A stretch of DNA of 19,991 nt from Coriobacteriia bacterium. Its GTDB lineage: Bacteria; Actinomycetota; Coriobacteriia; Coriobacteriales; QAMH01. Positions 1-8,197 of this stretch are shown in pieces (the stretch's first letter is position 1; each line of letters starts with the position of its first letter). The notes beneath the pieces are model-generated. The model ran no database searches. It saw only the letters and a list, made by a program, of their open reading frames with translations, and was not told where the DNA came from. Made by a program: the position numbers and the translations under genes. The stretch covers positions 1 through 19,991 of the forward strand of contig CAAEKX010000399.1 of assembly GCA_900756605.1 (NCBI GenBank), written 5' to 3'.

Positions 1-26
1 CCCCCCCCCCACCGGGGAGGGGGGGG
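1..26. repeat. C-run/G-run low-complexity tract
   Basis: The window opens with ten C residues, then ACC, four G, one A and eight G. The C and G runs are complementary and could fold into a short, very GC-rich hairpin. The tract lies about 50 bases before the first gene. It could be a transcription terminator stem of an upstream gene, a slippage-prone homopolymer, or an artefact at a contig edge. No T-run follows it, so a classical terminator is not supported. The left edge cannot be judged because the window starts inside the C-run. Confidence 0.4.
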
Positions 27-77
27 CGAATCGCAACCCAAACCAGTAAGCCACCTAATCAGGAAAGTTGAGCAACG

Positions 78-1394
78 ATGGAACAGAGTGAACTACAGAG
101 CAAGATCCGTAATCGTCAGTTGATATGTGGTACAGTCGGCCTTGGCTATGTCGGGCTGCCGCTTGCGGTTGCAATGGCAAGTGCAGGCTACAAAACTATA
201 GGATACGATGTCTCCGCAGAAAAGGTCGCCCTCGTTAACCAAGGAAAGAACTACATCGGCGACATCGAAGACTCAACACTTGCCAGACTCGTTGAATTAG
301 ACCTGCTCGAAGCGACAAACGACGTGTCGAAAATTCGTGAATGCGACTTCGTTACAATATGTGTTCCAACCCCTCTTGACCGTCACCAACAACCCGAAAC
401 GTCCTACATGGAAGAATCCACAAAAGCTATAGCTCCGTACTTGAAAAAAGGGGCTATGGTCGCTCTTGAATCCACAACATACCCTGGAACGACCGAGGAT
501 TTAATCAGGCCCATTATCGAGACGGAATCGGGCATGAAATGTGGCACAGACTTTTATCTCGCCTTTAGCCCGGAACGCGTTGATCCTGGCAATCTAATAT
601 ACAAGACAAACAACACTCCCAAAGTCGTCGGTGCGATTGGCAAAGAAGCCCTTGACTCAATCTCCTCTGTCTACGACAGCTTTCTTGAAGGGGAAATCGT
701 GAAGGTATCGAGCCCCGCAATCGCAGAAATGGAAAAGATACTGGAAAATACGTACAGAAATGTCAACATCGGCCTTATAAACGAAATGGCAATGCTATGT
801 GACCGTATGAGAATTAATATATGGGAAGTAATCGACGCAGCAAAAACGAAGCCCTATGGATTCACCGCATTCTACCCGGGGCCAGGCCTCGGTGGACATT
901 GCATACCCCTCGATCCGTACTATCTTTCGTGGAAGGCGAGAGAATTCGGCTTCCATACGAGCATGATTGAGTCTTCCATGATGATCAACGACAAAATGCC
1001 CGAGTACTGTGCCGATCGTATCGCCAGAGCATTAAATGATGCCGGAAAGGCAGTCAATGGATCAGATGTCCTGATTCTAGGCGTAGCTTATAAAAGGGAT
1101 ATTGATGATTACAGAGAAAGCCCCGCGCTCCGGCTTATCGAAGAACTGAAAAAACGCGGCGCGAGCGTAAGCTACTATGACCCCTGGATACCCGAATACA
1201 AATATAAGGACGAAACGATGCACTCAGCCCCGTGCCTCTCGGAAAACCTACTCGATAGCGCCGATATTGTAGTGATTACTTGCGACCATTCCAATGTGGA
1301 CTACGAAAAGGTGCAGCAGCACTCACGCATTGTGTTTGACACAAGAAATGCGACAAAACAGCTTGGCAAAAAAGAAAACATCATACTTCTCTAG
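78..1394 (+). CDS. UDP-N-acetylhexosamine / UDP-sugar 6-dehydrogenase (UDPGDH family)
   Basis: This is a cytosolic NAD-dependent enzyme that oxidises C6 of a UDP-sugar twice to give a UDP-uronic acid. Residues 18-28 carry the Rossmann motif GTVGLGYVGLP. Glu and Lys-rich substrate-binding segments follow, and the catalytic cysteine is Cys275 in GGHCIP. The C-terminal domain contains the family motif DDYRESPAL. The length of 438 aa is normal. The segment after the cysteine (DPYYLSWKA) resembles the WbpA/TviB/WecC branch acting on UDP-GlcNAc or UDP-ManNAc more than UDP-glucose dehydrogenases, but the substrate cannot be fixed from sequence alone. AGGAAAG lies 10 bases before the ATG. It is the first gene of the plus-strand cluster in this window, 42 bases before the polymerase gene. 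The product could feed a uronic acid into the polymer and supply the carboxylate for the AsnB-like enzyme two genes downstream. Confidence 0.9.
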   Translation: MEQSELQSKIRNRQLICGTVGLGYVGLPLAVAMASAGYKTIGYDVSAEKVALVNQGKNYIGDIEDSTLARLVELDLLEATNDVSKIRECDFVTICVPTPLDRHQQPETSYMEESTKAIAPYLKKGAMVALESTTYPGTTEDLIRPIIETESGMKCGTDFYLAFSPERVDPGNLIYKTNNTPKVVGAIGKEALDSISSVYDSFLEGEIVKVSSPAIAEMEKILENTYRNVNIGLINEMAMLCDRMRINIWEVIDAAKTKPYGFTAFYPGPGLGGHCIPLDPYYLSWKAREFGFHTSMIESSMMINDKMPEYCADRIARALNDAGKAVNGSDVLILGVAYKRDIDDYRESPALRLIEELKKRGASVSYYDPWIPEYKYKDETMHSAPCLSENLLDSADIVVITCDHSNVDYEKVQQHSRIVFDTRNATKQLGKKENIILL

Positions 1395-1436
1395 CGACTC
1401 CATTGCTTTTTTCTCCAGCTAGGGAGGCAGACATAC

Positions 1437-2648
1437 ATGGGCCGTTGCGCACTCATAAAAAATGATATCGTTCCCCTATCCCCACTCGCATCAGCTGTCG
1501 TTTGGGCGTGTCTAATATTTCCCGTGGTCTTCAGCTCTGGAGATAGTAACCCGTTGCTATTGCCAGCAATAGTTATTGCCACGATTGCATTCGCCCTTAA
1601 GTTGCTTCAGGAATATCGTTGTGATGGTGTAGTCCTAAAATATGCCGCAGCAATGTTTGTGCTTGCACTGATTCAGTTAATAGGTTGTTTCCTTGTGCAG
1701 GATATTCTGTCGATACGCTACGTTTTCTATATTGTCGCAATCACACTTTTCTCTTGCTGTTTCATCACAAATTCGCTGAAACCAAGCGCAAATCTCATAG
1801 TAGGTATCGGGGCAATTGCCATTTTAATTCGCTTCATTATGTACCTTTTCGACAACACAACGCTGGAATCTAAAAACACTCTTCCAGGAATCCTGGTCTT
1901 CGTAATTGCATATATGGTCTTCTGTCATTTTCGCGATTGCGGGGAACATGGTGTTGGATTGGGTCACTACAGAATCAGAATAGCAGTTCTTCTGGTGAGC
2001 ATTATCCTTGCAATAATTATGATTGACATAACCAAATCACGAACGGCACTCATTGTTTTTGCAATCATTGTGATTCTTTATCTCGCGCTAGCAATGACAA
2101 AGCCGTCTTCAAAAACCCTAAAGATAATGTTCTTCGTCCTCGTCATTCTTCTTTTTGTCGGTCTATACGTTTACGTCAACGCCAAAAACTTTGGATGGTA
2201 CGATTTTCTCAATAACTATTCAGTGAGGCTTTTTGGGAAAAACATCGATTCGTCGAGACCGGCGCTTTGGGCAGAAGCTCTAAGTTCCTTGGATTCTCAT
2301 TTCATCCTAGGCTTAGGAACCGGTGCTCAGCCGGGAGGGTCCTTTGCAGGCAAATCCTTTCACAACACATTCCTTCAGCTGCTTGTACAAAATGGAATTG
2401 TTGGACTCGTAGTGTTTGTCGCTACTCTCGGATTCCTTTGGATGCAGATCTCTAAGAACGCATGCAGCCAGACCACCTTCTTCTCAATCGCTGTTTTCAC
2501 GGGAATCATTATTTATAATTGTTTCGAATGCACGCTCCTTTGCAACAAGTTAGCTCTTGGATTCATCGAGTGGCTTCTCATAGCGTCAGCATCATACTCC
2601 CCTACAGAGCAGCGTGAGCGACCGAAAGGATTAGCGTGTCGAAACTGA
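1437..2648 (+). CDS. O-antigen ligase/polymerase family membrane protein (Wzy-like)
   Basis: This is a polytopic membrane protein of 403 aa with about ten hydrophobic segments. In the C-terminal half it has a large extracytoplasmic loop containing RPALW, GLGTGA and the HN pair (His309-Asn310) followed by LQLLVQNGIVG. That pattern is typical of the Wzy_C/O-antigen ligase domain. Within a cluster that also holds a Wzx-type flippase, the expected role is polymerisation of undecaprenyl-PP-linked repeat units on the outer face of the membrane. Ligation of polymer to an acceptor is the alternative within the same superfamily. GGGAGG sits 9 bases before the ATG. The 3' end overlaps the start of the next gene by 13 bases, which indicates translational coupling. 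Confidence 0.82.
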   Translation: MGRCALIKNDIVPLSPLASAVVWACLIFPVVFSSGDSNPLLLPAIVIATIAFALKLLQEYRCDGVVLKYAAAMFVLALIQLIGCFLVQDILSIRYVFYIVAITLFSCCFITNSLKPSANLIVGIGAIAILIRFIMYLFDNTTLESKNTLPGILVFVIAYMVFCHFRDCGEHGVGLGHYRIRIAVLLVSIILAIIMIDITKSRTALIVFAIIVILYLALAMTKPSSKTLKIMFFVLVILLFVGLYVYVNAKNFGWYDFLNNYSVRLFGKNIDSSRPALWAEALSSLDSHFILGLGTGAQPGGSFAGKSFHNTFLQLLVQNGIVGLVVFVATLGFLWMQISKNACSQTTFFSIAVFTGIIIYNCFECTLLCNKLALGFIEWLLIASASYSPTEQRERPKGLACRN

Positions 2649-4384
2649 TAATAGAAACAAATCAAGAAGAATTCAGTAAGCTGATTGACATCATCCCGGC
2701 CTGCTTTAGAAACACATTCCGATCTAACGACAAGTTTGGGTCAATTGCAACTTTTGGCAAGCTAAAAGTACCGACCACAAATGTGCATAGCGGCAATTCC
2801 GGATTTGCCGTCGGGATCGGAACTTACGTCTACGAAGGCAAAATCGATTCGGATGCTTTGCGATGCATATACGAAGCCTTTTCCGGAGATGTTCGTGCAC
2901 TCCAAAAAGTGTTAATTGGGTCGTACGCAATTGCCATCTGGAAAAACAACAAACTAGTCGTATTTGTCGACTCGAACGGAACCCAGGATCTCTATTACAC
3001 CCTAGATAAGTATAATGTTTCGATTTGTAGCAGCCTATTTCATCTTGGAAAAGTTCATAGGCCAATCTCGTTGAACTCGGAGGCCATGGTACAGCAGCTT
3101 TTCCAGTCGTGTATCGTTGGTGACGCAACGATACTCGATGGGATTTCGAGGCTTGACGGCAATCATGCCATTTCCTGGCACGAGGGAATATGGTCAATGG
3201 ACTTTCTACCACCCCTAGACATGTCCATTGAAAGGGGCCGTTCGTTATCATCCGCTGCCGCATGCAAGTTTTCGTCCATAAGAGACACCTTTGTTACACC
3301 CGCAGTCGCAATGACCGGCGGACAAGACAGCCGCCTTGCCCTGTCCCTGCTTCTTGGCGCCGGAATAAGGCCTCGTCTTATCTATTGGCGAGGAAACTCA
3401 ATTTCGACAAACACAAAAGAGCAGGATTACGAGTGCACTTGTCAGCTCGCCTCGAAGTATGATTTGGACGTCGAAGTATGGGACGCATGCGACTCTTCCA
3501 AGGAACACTATGCCAAAGCTCTTGGCGTATTTGGAGAGTATGCTCATCTATATGGCTACAATGAAAACCTGATTCACTCGTTTTTCAATACCTCGGTGGA
3601 TTTCATAACATTTGGCTATTTTGGAGAAATGTTTCGCAACACCGAAGACATACAGGCTTACAACAAAGAATCTTTTACCGTAGCTGAACTATTTGATGAT
3701 TTGTACCTACGGGGATCATACAAGGATATTTACCCTGAATTTACCGCTTATCGCGCCCATATCTTGGATTCGATGACCGCGATATGTGAAAACCTCGGAA
3801 TTGATTCGAGCAACTTGACTAAATCGGATTTCCAGCATCTTAACACCGAAATGTACAGAAAAAGAGCTGATATCCACATGACGAATTATGCGAATCAGTT
3901 CATGTACTCCTTTTTAGTACTTGGTGACCGGATGATGACCGATAGTATGAACCTTATGGGATTTGACGACCGCGCGGGATCAAAGCCTATGATCGAAGCT
4001 ATTCACAATCTCACTCCAGAGTTACTTGAAGTGCCCTTCTTCTCACATATCAGAAAAATGAAATATGATGCGCAAAGTCATGCGTTGACCGAAGAGAACC
4101 AGGTCAAAACTCGGATTAAGCAGTATCTTCAAAAAGAAAAAAAGAGCGCCTGGTATTATCCATTTGCAAGAAGAATATATCACTTGCTTAATCACGATAA
4201 GAAATCTCTTACAGAGCTTAACCAAGATTCTCCCGCTAGAGAGAAATATCTTGCCTTGCTCGAATCGGCGGACGTTCTGCAGCCCATCGACAGAAAACGG
4301 CTCAATCAACTTGAGCTAGATTCAAATATTCTATTGAATTACCATCATTTTGAAATCATGTGGCAAGAAATGAATAGGGGCTAA
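2636..4384 (+). CDS. Asparagine-synthetase-like protein lacking the glutaminase nucleophile
   Basis: The protein has 582 aa and the two-domain AsnB layout. Residues 1-200 look like a class II glutamine amidotransferase fold, with a segment GSYAIAIWKNNKLVVFVDSN resembling the AsnB strand region. However, the protein begins MSKLII, with no Cys at position 2, so the N-terminal nucleophile is absent. The ATP-pyrophosphatase domain has the PP-loop TGGQDSR at 227-233 (SGGxDS in AsnB). A Gly330-Glu331 pair lies where AsnB has SGEGADE, and a later MGFDDRAGSKPM segment corresponds to the AsnB PFLD region. Relatives in capsule and O-antigen clusters amidate sugar carboxylates, as WbpS does. Without the cysteine this enzyme would need free ammonia or another amine, as in beta-lactam synthetases and lasso-peptide cyclases. 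The start is GTG with AAAGGA 5 bases upstream. It overlaps the polymerase gene by 13 bases. Confidence 0.8.
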   Translation: MSKLIIETNQEEFSKLIDIIPACFRNTFRSNDKFGSIATFGKLKVPTTNVHSGNSGFAVGIGTYVYEGKIDSDALRCIYEAFSGDVRALQKVLIGSYAIAIWKNNKLVVFVDSNGTQDLYYTLDKYNVSICSSLFHLGKVHRPISLNSEAMVQQLFQSCIVGDATILDGISRLDGNHAISWHEGIWSMDFLPPLDMSIERGRSLSSAAACKFSSIRDTFVTPAVAMTGGQDSRLALSLLLGAGIRPRLIYWRGNSISTNTKEQDYECTCQLASKYDLDVEVWDACDSSKEHYAKALGVFGEYAHLYGYNENLIHSFFNTSVDFITFGYFGEMFRNTEDIQAYNKESFTVAELFDDLYLRGSYKDIYPEFTAYRAHILDSMTAICENLGIDSSNLTKSDFQHLNTEMYRKRADIHMTNYANQFMYSFLVLGDRMMTDSMNLMGFDDRAGSKPMIEAIHNLTPELLEVPFFSHIRKMKYDAQSHALTEENQVKTRIKQYLQKEKKSAWYYPFARRIYHLLNHDKKSLTELNQDSPAREKYLALLESADVLQPIDRKRLNQLELDSNILLNYHHFEIMWQEMNRG

Positions 4385-4391
4385 ACACCCA

Positions 4392-5795
4392 GTGCAGACG
4401 TTCGGAAAAACGTACACGGCATTGCTCTGGAAGTTGCTCGAAAGAGGCGGCAGCAAGGCCTTGCGCCTTATTGTCCAAATTATACTCGCTCGCATACTGG
4501 CACCTGAAGAGTTTGGCTTACTCGCCGTTATGCTCGTTTTTATCTCGTTAGGAGACATCGTCGTATTGGGAGGGCTTAATTCTGCTTTAATCCAAAGCGT
4601 GAGTCCTCAGAGAGTGGACTACTCAACTGCCTTCTGGATTAGCATGGGGTTTTCCTTAGCTTCCTTTCTGGTGCTGCTTGTTTTGTCCAATCCGATTGCT
4701 GTCTTTTACGATAACCTCGCGCTAGCCGTCCCCCTGCAGGTGCTTGCGCTTCAGTTTTTCCCCTTGTCATTCAACAGCATTCAAGTCGCGAAAACAACGC
4801 GTCAGTTAAACATGCGCCCAGTCTTCATCGGAGCCATTGCTTCCGAAGTCGTTGCGAGTATTGTCGCAATCTGGATGGCTATGGAGGGCTTGGGGCTTTG
4901 GAGCCTGATTGCCCAGCAACTCATTGCTGCATTAACCGCTTGTTGCGTCACTGCACTATTCGTAAAGTGGCTTCCGAGGCTTGAGTTTTCCTCAGAATCC
5001 GCAAAGACATTAATTTCGTTTGGTTGGAAGGTCATGGGCACTGAACTGCTAAACTCTGCAGCGAACAGCATGTATACCCTGCTTGTCGGCAAATGGTACT
5101 CAACGAAAGACCTTGGTTACTATTCTCAAGGGCAAAGATACCCCTCAGCAATATGCGAAGTGATAACCGGGGCACTTGCACCAGTTCTGTTGGCAGACTT
5201 CTCAAGTCGCAGCCAATGCTCGAAAGTTCATTTAAAGCACGGACTAAGAAAAGCAAACAGGGAGACCATGCTGGTCATGACTCCCATCATCATAATTATA
5301 TTGATATATGCGGAGCCTATCATTCGACTTCTTTTAACTGAGAAATGGCTTCCCTGCACTACGATATTACAGCTTTTTTGTCTTATTTCACTTTTGAAGT
5401 CAACTTCCCTAATATGTAGACAAGCGCTGTTAGCCATCGGAAAAAGCGAGCTTCCGATGCGCATCGCCTTGCTTAAGCTTCCCTTTTCGCTTGTGCTTCT
5501 GGGGCTTGTCTACGCGTTCGGTGGAAACATAGAATTCGCCACAGCCGCATGGATGATCGCCGGTCTATTTGAACAACTCGCAACTTCAGTTTATTGCAGA
5601 GAATACCTAGGGTACAAATACCCTGAGCAAATCAGCGACATGGGCGCGCCACTTGCTCTAGGATGTATTTGTGCAATTCTCCCATTGATCGCCGCGTATT
5701 TTAACGTTCCTTATCTTGTCTCTGGAATTTTGTATTTAATCCTTTATTGCATCATCGTGCTGCTCATTCGCATAAAATCGAAGAGTAGAAAATAA
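4392..5795 (+). CDS. Lipopolysaccharide/oligosaccharide flippase (Wzx-like, MOP superfamily)
   Basis: This polytopic membrane protein of 467 aa has roughly twelve to fourteen hydrophobic segments. The N-terminal segment, with ARILAPEEFGLLAVML and a following LGGLNSALIQ, is the standard opening of the polysaccharide-synthesis flippase branch of the MOP superfamily (WzxC-like). These proteins turn undecaprenyl-PP-linked repeat units from the cytoplasmic to the outer face of the membrane. The start is a GTG seven bases after the stop of the AsnB-like gene. AGGGG lies 11 bases upstream, inside the end of that gene, so the two are translationally linked. With the polymerase gene nearby, it makes this a Wzx/Wzy-type pathway rather than an ABC-transporter or synthase pathway. 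Confidence 0.88.
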   Translation: MQTFGKTYTALLWKLLERGGSKALRLIVQIILARILAPEEFGLLAVMLVFISLGDIVVLGGLNSALIQSVSPQRVDYSTAFWISMGFSLASFLVLLVLSNPIAVFYDNLALAVPLQVLALQFFPLSFNSIQVAKTTRQLNMRPVFIGAIASEVVASIVAIWMAMEGLGLWSLIAQQLIAALTACCVTALFVKWLPRLEFSSESAKTLISFGWKVMGTELLNSAANSMYTLLVGKWYSTKDLGYYSQGQRYPSAICEVITGALAPVLLADFSSRSQCSKVHLKHGLRKANRETMLVMTPIIIIILIYAEPIIRLLLTEKWLPCTTILQLFCLISLLKSTSLICRQALLAIGKSELPMRIALLKLPFSLVLLGLVYAFGGNIEFATAAWMIAGLFEQLATSVYCREYLGYKYPEQISDMGAPLALGCICAILPLIAAYFNVPYLVSGILYLILYCIIVLLIRIKSKSRK

Positions 5796-5831
5796 GCACC
5801 TTGTCCCGATAGCACCACTGGGAGAGTCAAG

Positions 5832-6458
5832 ATGAACAAAACGAAACTAATTATTGTAGGAGCAGGCGGGCATGCCATGTCCGTCGTTGATTCTGTAAAC
5901 CCCAACACTACAGAATTAATTGGGTTCATTGATGAATACGCAAGAAATGACACATTTCTTGGACGTCCGATAATCGCCCAGAGATTTGAGCAAATCGACA
6001 CACCCGAAAACTATTCCTTTTTTATTGCAATTGGAGACAACCATGTTCGTTACAAGTGGTATGCCCACCTGAAAAATGCCGGCATGCATATCATAAACAT
6101 CATTGATTCGAGTGCAATTGTCTCCCATACCGCTCGTATTGGAGAAGGGAACTTCATTGGTAAGCTGGCAGTCGTAAACAGCTTCGCAGAGATAGGAGAC
6201 AACAACATCATCAACACTCGTGCCCTGATCGAGCATCGCTGCAGAGTTGGAAGCCATAATCATGTGTCCACCAATTCCGTTCTTAACGGTGACGTAATTG
6301 TTGGAGACGGTACCTTCGTCGGCAGCGGCTCTGTAACAAATGGTCAGCTTACGATTGGGTCATGGTCGATAATCGGTTCAGGGTCATCAGTCATTCGAAA
6401 CGTGGGGGACAGTGTTACTGTCGTCGGCACTCCTGCCCGAGTAATAAAAAGGAGATAA
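5832..6458 (+). CDS. neuD: Sialic acid O-acetyltransferase / NeuD-family protein
   Basis: This 208-aa protein belongs to the NeuD/PglD family. It has an N-terminal Rossmann-like domain opening with LIIVGAGGHA (residues 6-15), then a left-handed beta-helix of hexapeptide repeats from about residue 110 to the end. Glu134-His135 in ALIEHRC and His144 lie where the family keeps its catalytic histidine and acetyl-CoA site. From memory, the segments LIEH, STN-VLNGDV, TFVGS, NGQL and IIGSGS-VIRN closely follow NeuD of E. coli K1, so I favour a sialic-acid role over PglD. NeuD is needed for K1 capsule production and has been linked to O-acetylation of sialic acid and to NeuB function. GGGAGAG precedes the ATG, and neuB starts one base after its stop. 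Because the window has no separate PglD, an amino-sugar N-acetyltransferase role remains possible. Confidence 0.86.
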   Translation: MNKTKLIIVGAGGHAMSVVDSVNPNTTELIGFIDEYARNDTFLGRPIIAQRFEQIDTPENYSFFIAIGDNHVRYKWYAHLKNAGMHIINIIDSSAIVSHTARIGEGNFIGKLAVVNSFAEIGDNNIINTRALIEHRCRVGSHNHVSTNSVLNGDVIVGDGTFVGSGSVTNGQLTIGSWSIIGSGSSVIRNVGDSVTVVGTPARVIKRR

Positions 6459-6459
6459 C

Positions 6460-7506
6460 ATGTCAACTCGCGTATATCTAATTGCTGAAATAGGGTGTAA
6501 TCATAATGGAGATCCTAAACTAGCAAAGGAAATGATCGCCCAGGCGAAAAAATGTGGAGTCGACGCTGTTAAATTTCAGTCTTTCTCTGCATCTTCACTC
6601 GTATCCAAGTTTGCGGAGAAGGCCGATTATCAGAAAAAAAATATAGGGCGTGAAGAAACGCAGCTCGAGATGCTCCAAAAGCTCGAGCTGTCACACGAGG
6701 ACTACCTACACTTGAAAAAGTATGCGGAATCCTTGAATCTTGATGTGTTTTCCACCCCGTTTGATTTGGAAACAATCGACTTCCTTAAAGACGCAGGCCA
6801 AACGATTTGGAAGGTTCCTTCAGGAGAAATAACTAATCTTCCCTATCTGCGATCCATTGCACAAGTGTCGTGTCCAAAACGAAAATTCATTGTCTCGTCG
6901 GGTATGGCAACCATCGAAGAATTGAAATCCTGCATCGCTGTCCTTAGAGAATCAGGCGTAAATTCCAAAGAAATCACTCTCCTTCATTGCAATACCGAAT
7001 ATCCGACTCCTGATACCGATGTGAACATTACCGCGATATGCGATTTGCGTCGATCTTTCCCAGATTTGAACATCGGTTTTTCTGATCATTCGGTTGGTTC
7101 TGTCGCCGCCATTGAAGCTGTTGCGCTTGGTGCCAGCGTTATCGAAAAACATTTCACTCTGGACAAAGCTCTCTCAGGACCCGATCATGTCGCTTCCTCC
7201 ACACCAGACGAGCTTCGCGCCTTGTGCAAAGATGTACGAAGAGCCGAGACAATGCTCGGACACGGATGCAAAATCGTAACTAAATCCGAGGCGAAAAACA
7301 AAAACGCAGCACGAAAATCCATTGTGGCATCGAGGAAAATTAAGAAAGGGGAAACGTTCACTAATGCAAATCTTGCATGCAAAAGACCAGGATATGGCAT
7401 CTCCCCTATGCTTTGGGACGAGCTTTGCGGTCTAACAGCACAAAGAGACTTCTCTGAGGATGAGCTTATTATCCAAAACGGATTCCCCTGGCAGGAACAG
7501 TCATGA
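6460..7506 (+). CDS. neuB: N-acetylneuraminate synthase
   Basis: The enzyme condenses phosphoenolpyruvate with N-acetylmannosamine to give Neu5Ac in the cytosol, using a divalent metal. It has 348 aa. An N-terminal TIM barrel opens with IAEIGCNHNGD, and a C-terminal SAF/antifreeze-like domain begins near ARKSIVA (about 284) and contains RPGYGISP. His210 (FSDHS) and His231 (IEKHFTLD) have the same spacing as the two metal-binding histidines of Neisseria NeuB (H215 and H236). HCNTEYPTP and SGPDH are also family hallmarks. From memory the sequence follows E. coli K1 NeuB over its whole length, which favours Neu5Ac over legionaminic or pseudaminic acid, but this is not proof. AAAAGGAG overlaps the end of neuD, 5 bases before the ATG. 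The stop overlaps the neuA start. Confidence 0.93.
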   Translation: MSTRVYLIAEIGCNHNGDPKLAKEMIAQAKKCGVDAVKFQSFSASSLVSKFAEKADYQKKNIGREETQLEMLQKLELSHEDYLHLKKYAESLNLDVFSTPFDLETIDFLKDAGQTIWKVPSGEITNLPYLRSIAQVSCPKRKFIVSSGMATIEELKSCIAVLRESGVNSKEITLLHCNTEYPTPDTDVNITAICDLRRSFPDLNIGFSDHSVGSVAAIEAVALGASVIEKHFTLDKALSGPDHVASSTPDELRALCKDVRRAETMLGHGCKIVTKSEAKNKNAARKSIVASRKIKKGETFTNANLACKRPGYGISPMLWDELCGLTAQRDFSEDELIIQNGFPWQEQS

Positions 7507-8192
7507 CCCCATGCAGTTACAACAGAACAGCTCTTATCCCCGCACGCTCGGGATCGAAGGGACTAAAAAACAAAAACGTGCTTCCCATATGCGGCAAGCC
7601 TATGATTGCATATACGATCGAAGCGGCATTGGAATCGGAATTGTTCAAGCACGTATACGGGTCAACGGATTCAACGGAATACGCTAAGCTCGCCGAACAA
7701 TATGGAGCGAAGGCTATCCTTAGAGATGAATCGATTTCTGGCGACTCAGCACCCACATATGCTGTAATAGAAGATTTCCTATCGAAGCTCAGCATGAATC
7801 CGGATTATTTTGCTCTACTCCAACCAACATCCCCCTTGCGAACGGCCCAAAGCATCGTTGCTGCTGCAACATTGTTTGAGTCGAATATAGATTCATTCGA
7901 TTTTCTTGTGTCCGTAAAAGAGTCGGAATTCGGTCCCGATCTGGTAAAACCCATTGAAAATGATTTGAGCATGAAACATTTTTCTGCTGATTTTGCTCAC
8001 TACGCTAGGCAAAAAGACAGGAGCTATAGCCCAAATGGAGCGATATACTTCGCAAAACCCAAAGAGTATATGACCCAAAGGCACTTCTTCGGCCACCGGT
8101 CCATTGCCTATATAATGCCTAAACGCGAATCAGTCGATATCGACGATGAAGTTGATTTCGCTCTCGCGGAAGCACTTCTGCAAAAGGAGTAG
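7503..8192 (+). CDS. neuA: N-acylneuraminate cytidylyltransferase (CMP-sialic acid synthetase)
   Basis: It activates the nonulosonic acid with CTP to give the CMP-sugar donor and pyrophosphate. The protein has 229 aa, matching the single-domain enzyme of Neisseria (about 228 aa) and lacking the C-terminal O-acetylesterase domain of E. coli NeuA. Visible motifs are the nucleotide-binding loop IPARSGSKGLKNKN near residues 12-25, LLQPTSPLR with Gln107 and Arg113, and the metal-binding run DIDDE starting at Asp212. The ATG overlaps the neuB stop in an ATGA arrangement. The tail of neuB supplies the ribosome binding site (GCAGGAAC), so expression is coupled. Legionaminic-acid cytidylyltransferases (LegF) belong to the same family and cannot be excluded by motif alone. 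Confidence 0.92.
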   Translation: MTPCSYNRTALIPARSGSKGLKNKNVLPICGKPMIAYTIEAALESELFKHVYGSTDSTEYAKLAEQYGAKAILRDESISGDSAPTYAVIEDFLSKLSMNPDYFALLQPTSPLRTAQSIVAAATLFESNIDSFDFLVSVKESEFGPDLVKPIENDLSMKHFSADFAHYARQKDRSYSPNGAIYFAKPKEYMTQRHFFGHRSIAYIMPKRESVDIDDEVDFALAEALLQKE

Positions 8193-8197
8193 CTCAA

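Noticed and set aside
2724..3263. A 179-codon open frame on the minus strand inside the AsnB-like gene
   Set aside because: It lies wholly inside a well-supported gene, and its translation is rich in Arg, Cys and His with no recognisable domain.
1437..5795. Searching for insertion-sequence or phage genes within the cluster
   Set aside because: No transposase, integrase or terminal inverted repeats were seen; all frames are explained by polysaccharide genes.
5832..6458. Calling this protein PglD of a bacillosamine pathway
   Set aside because: It sits one base before neuB, and its conserved segments follow K1-type NeuD more closely. PglD activity is kept only as an alternative.
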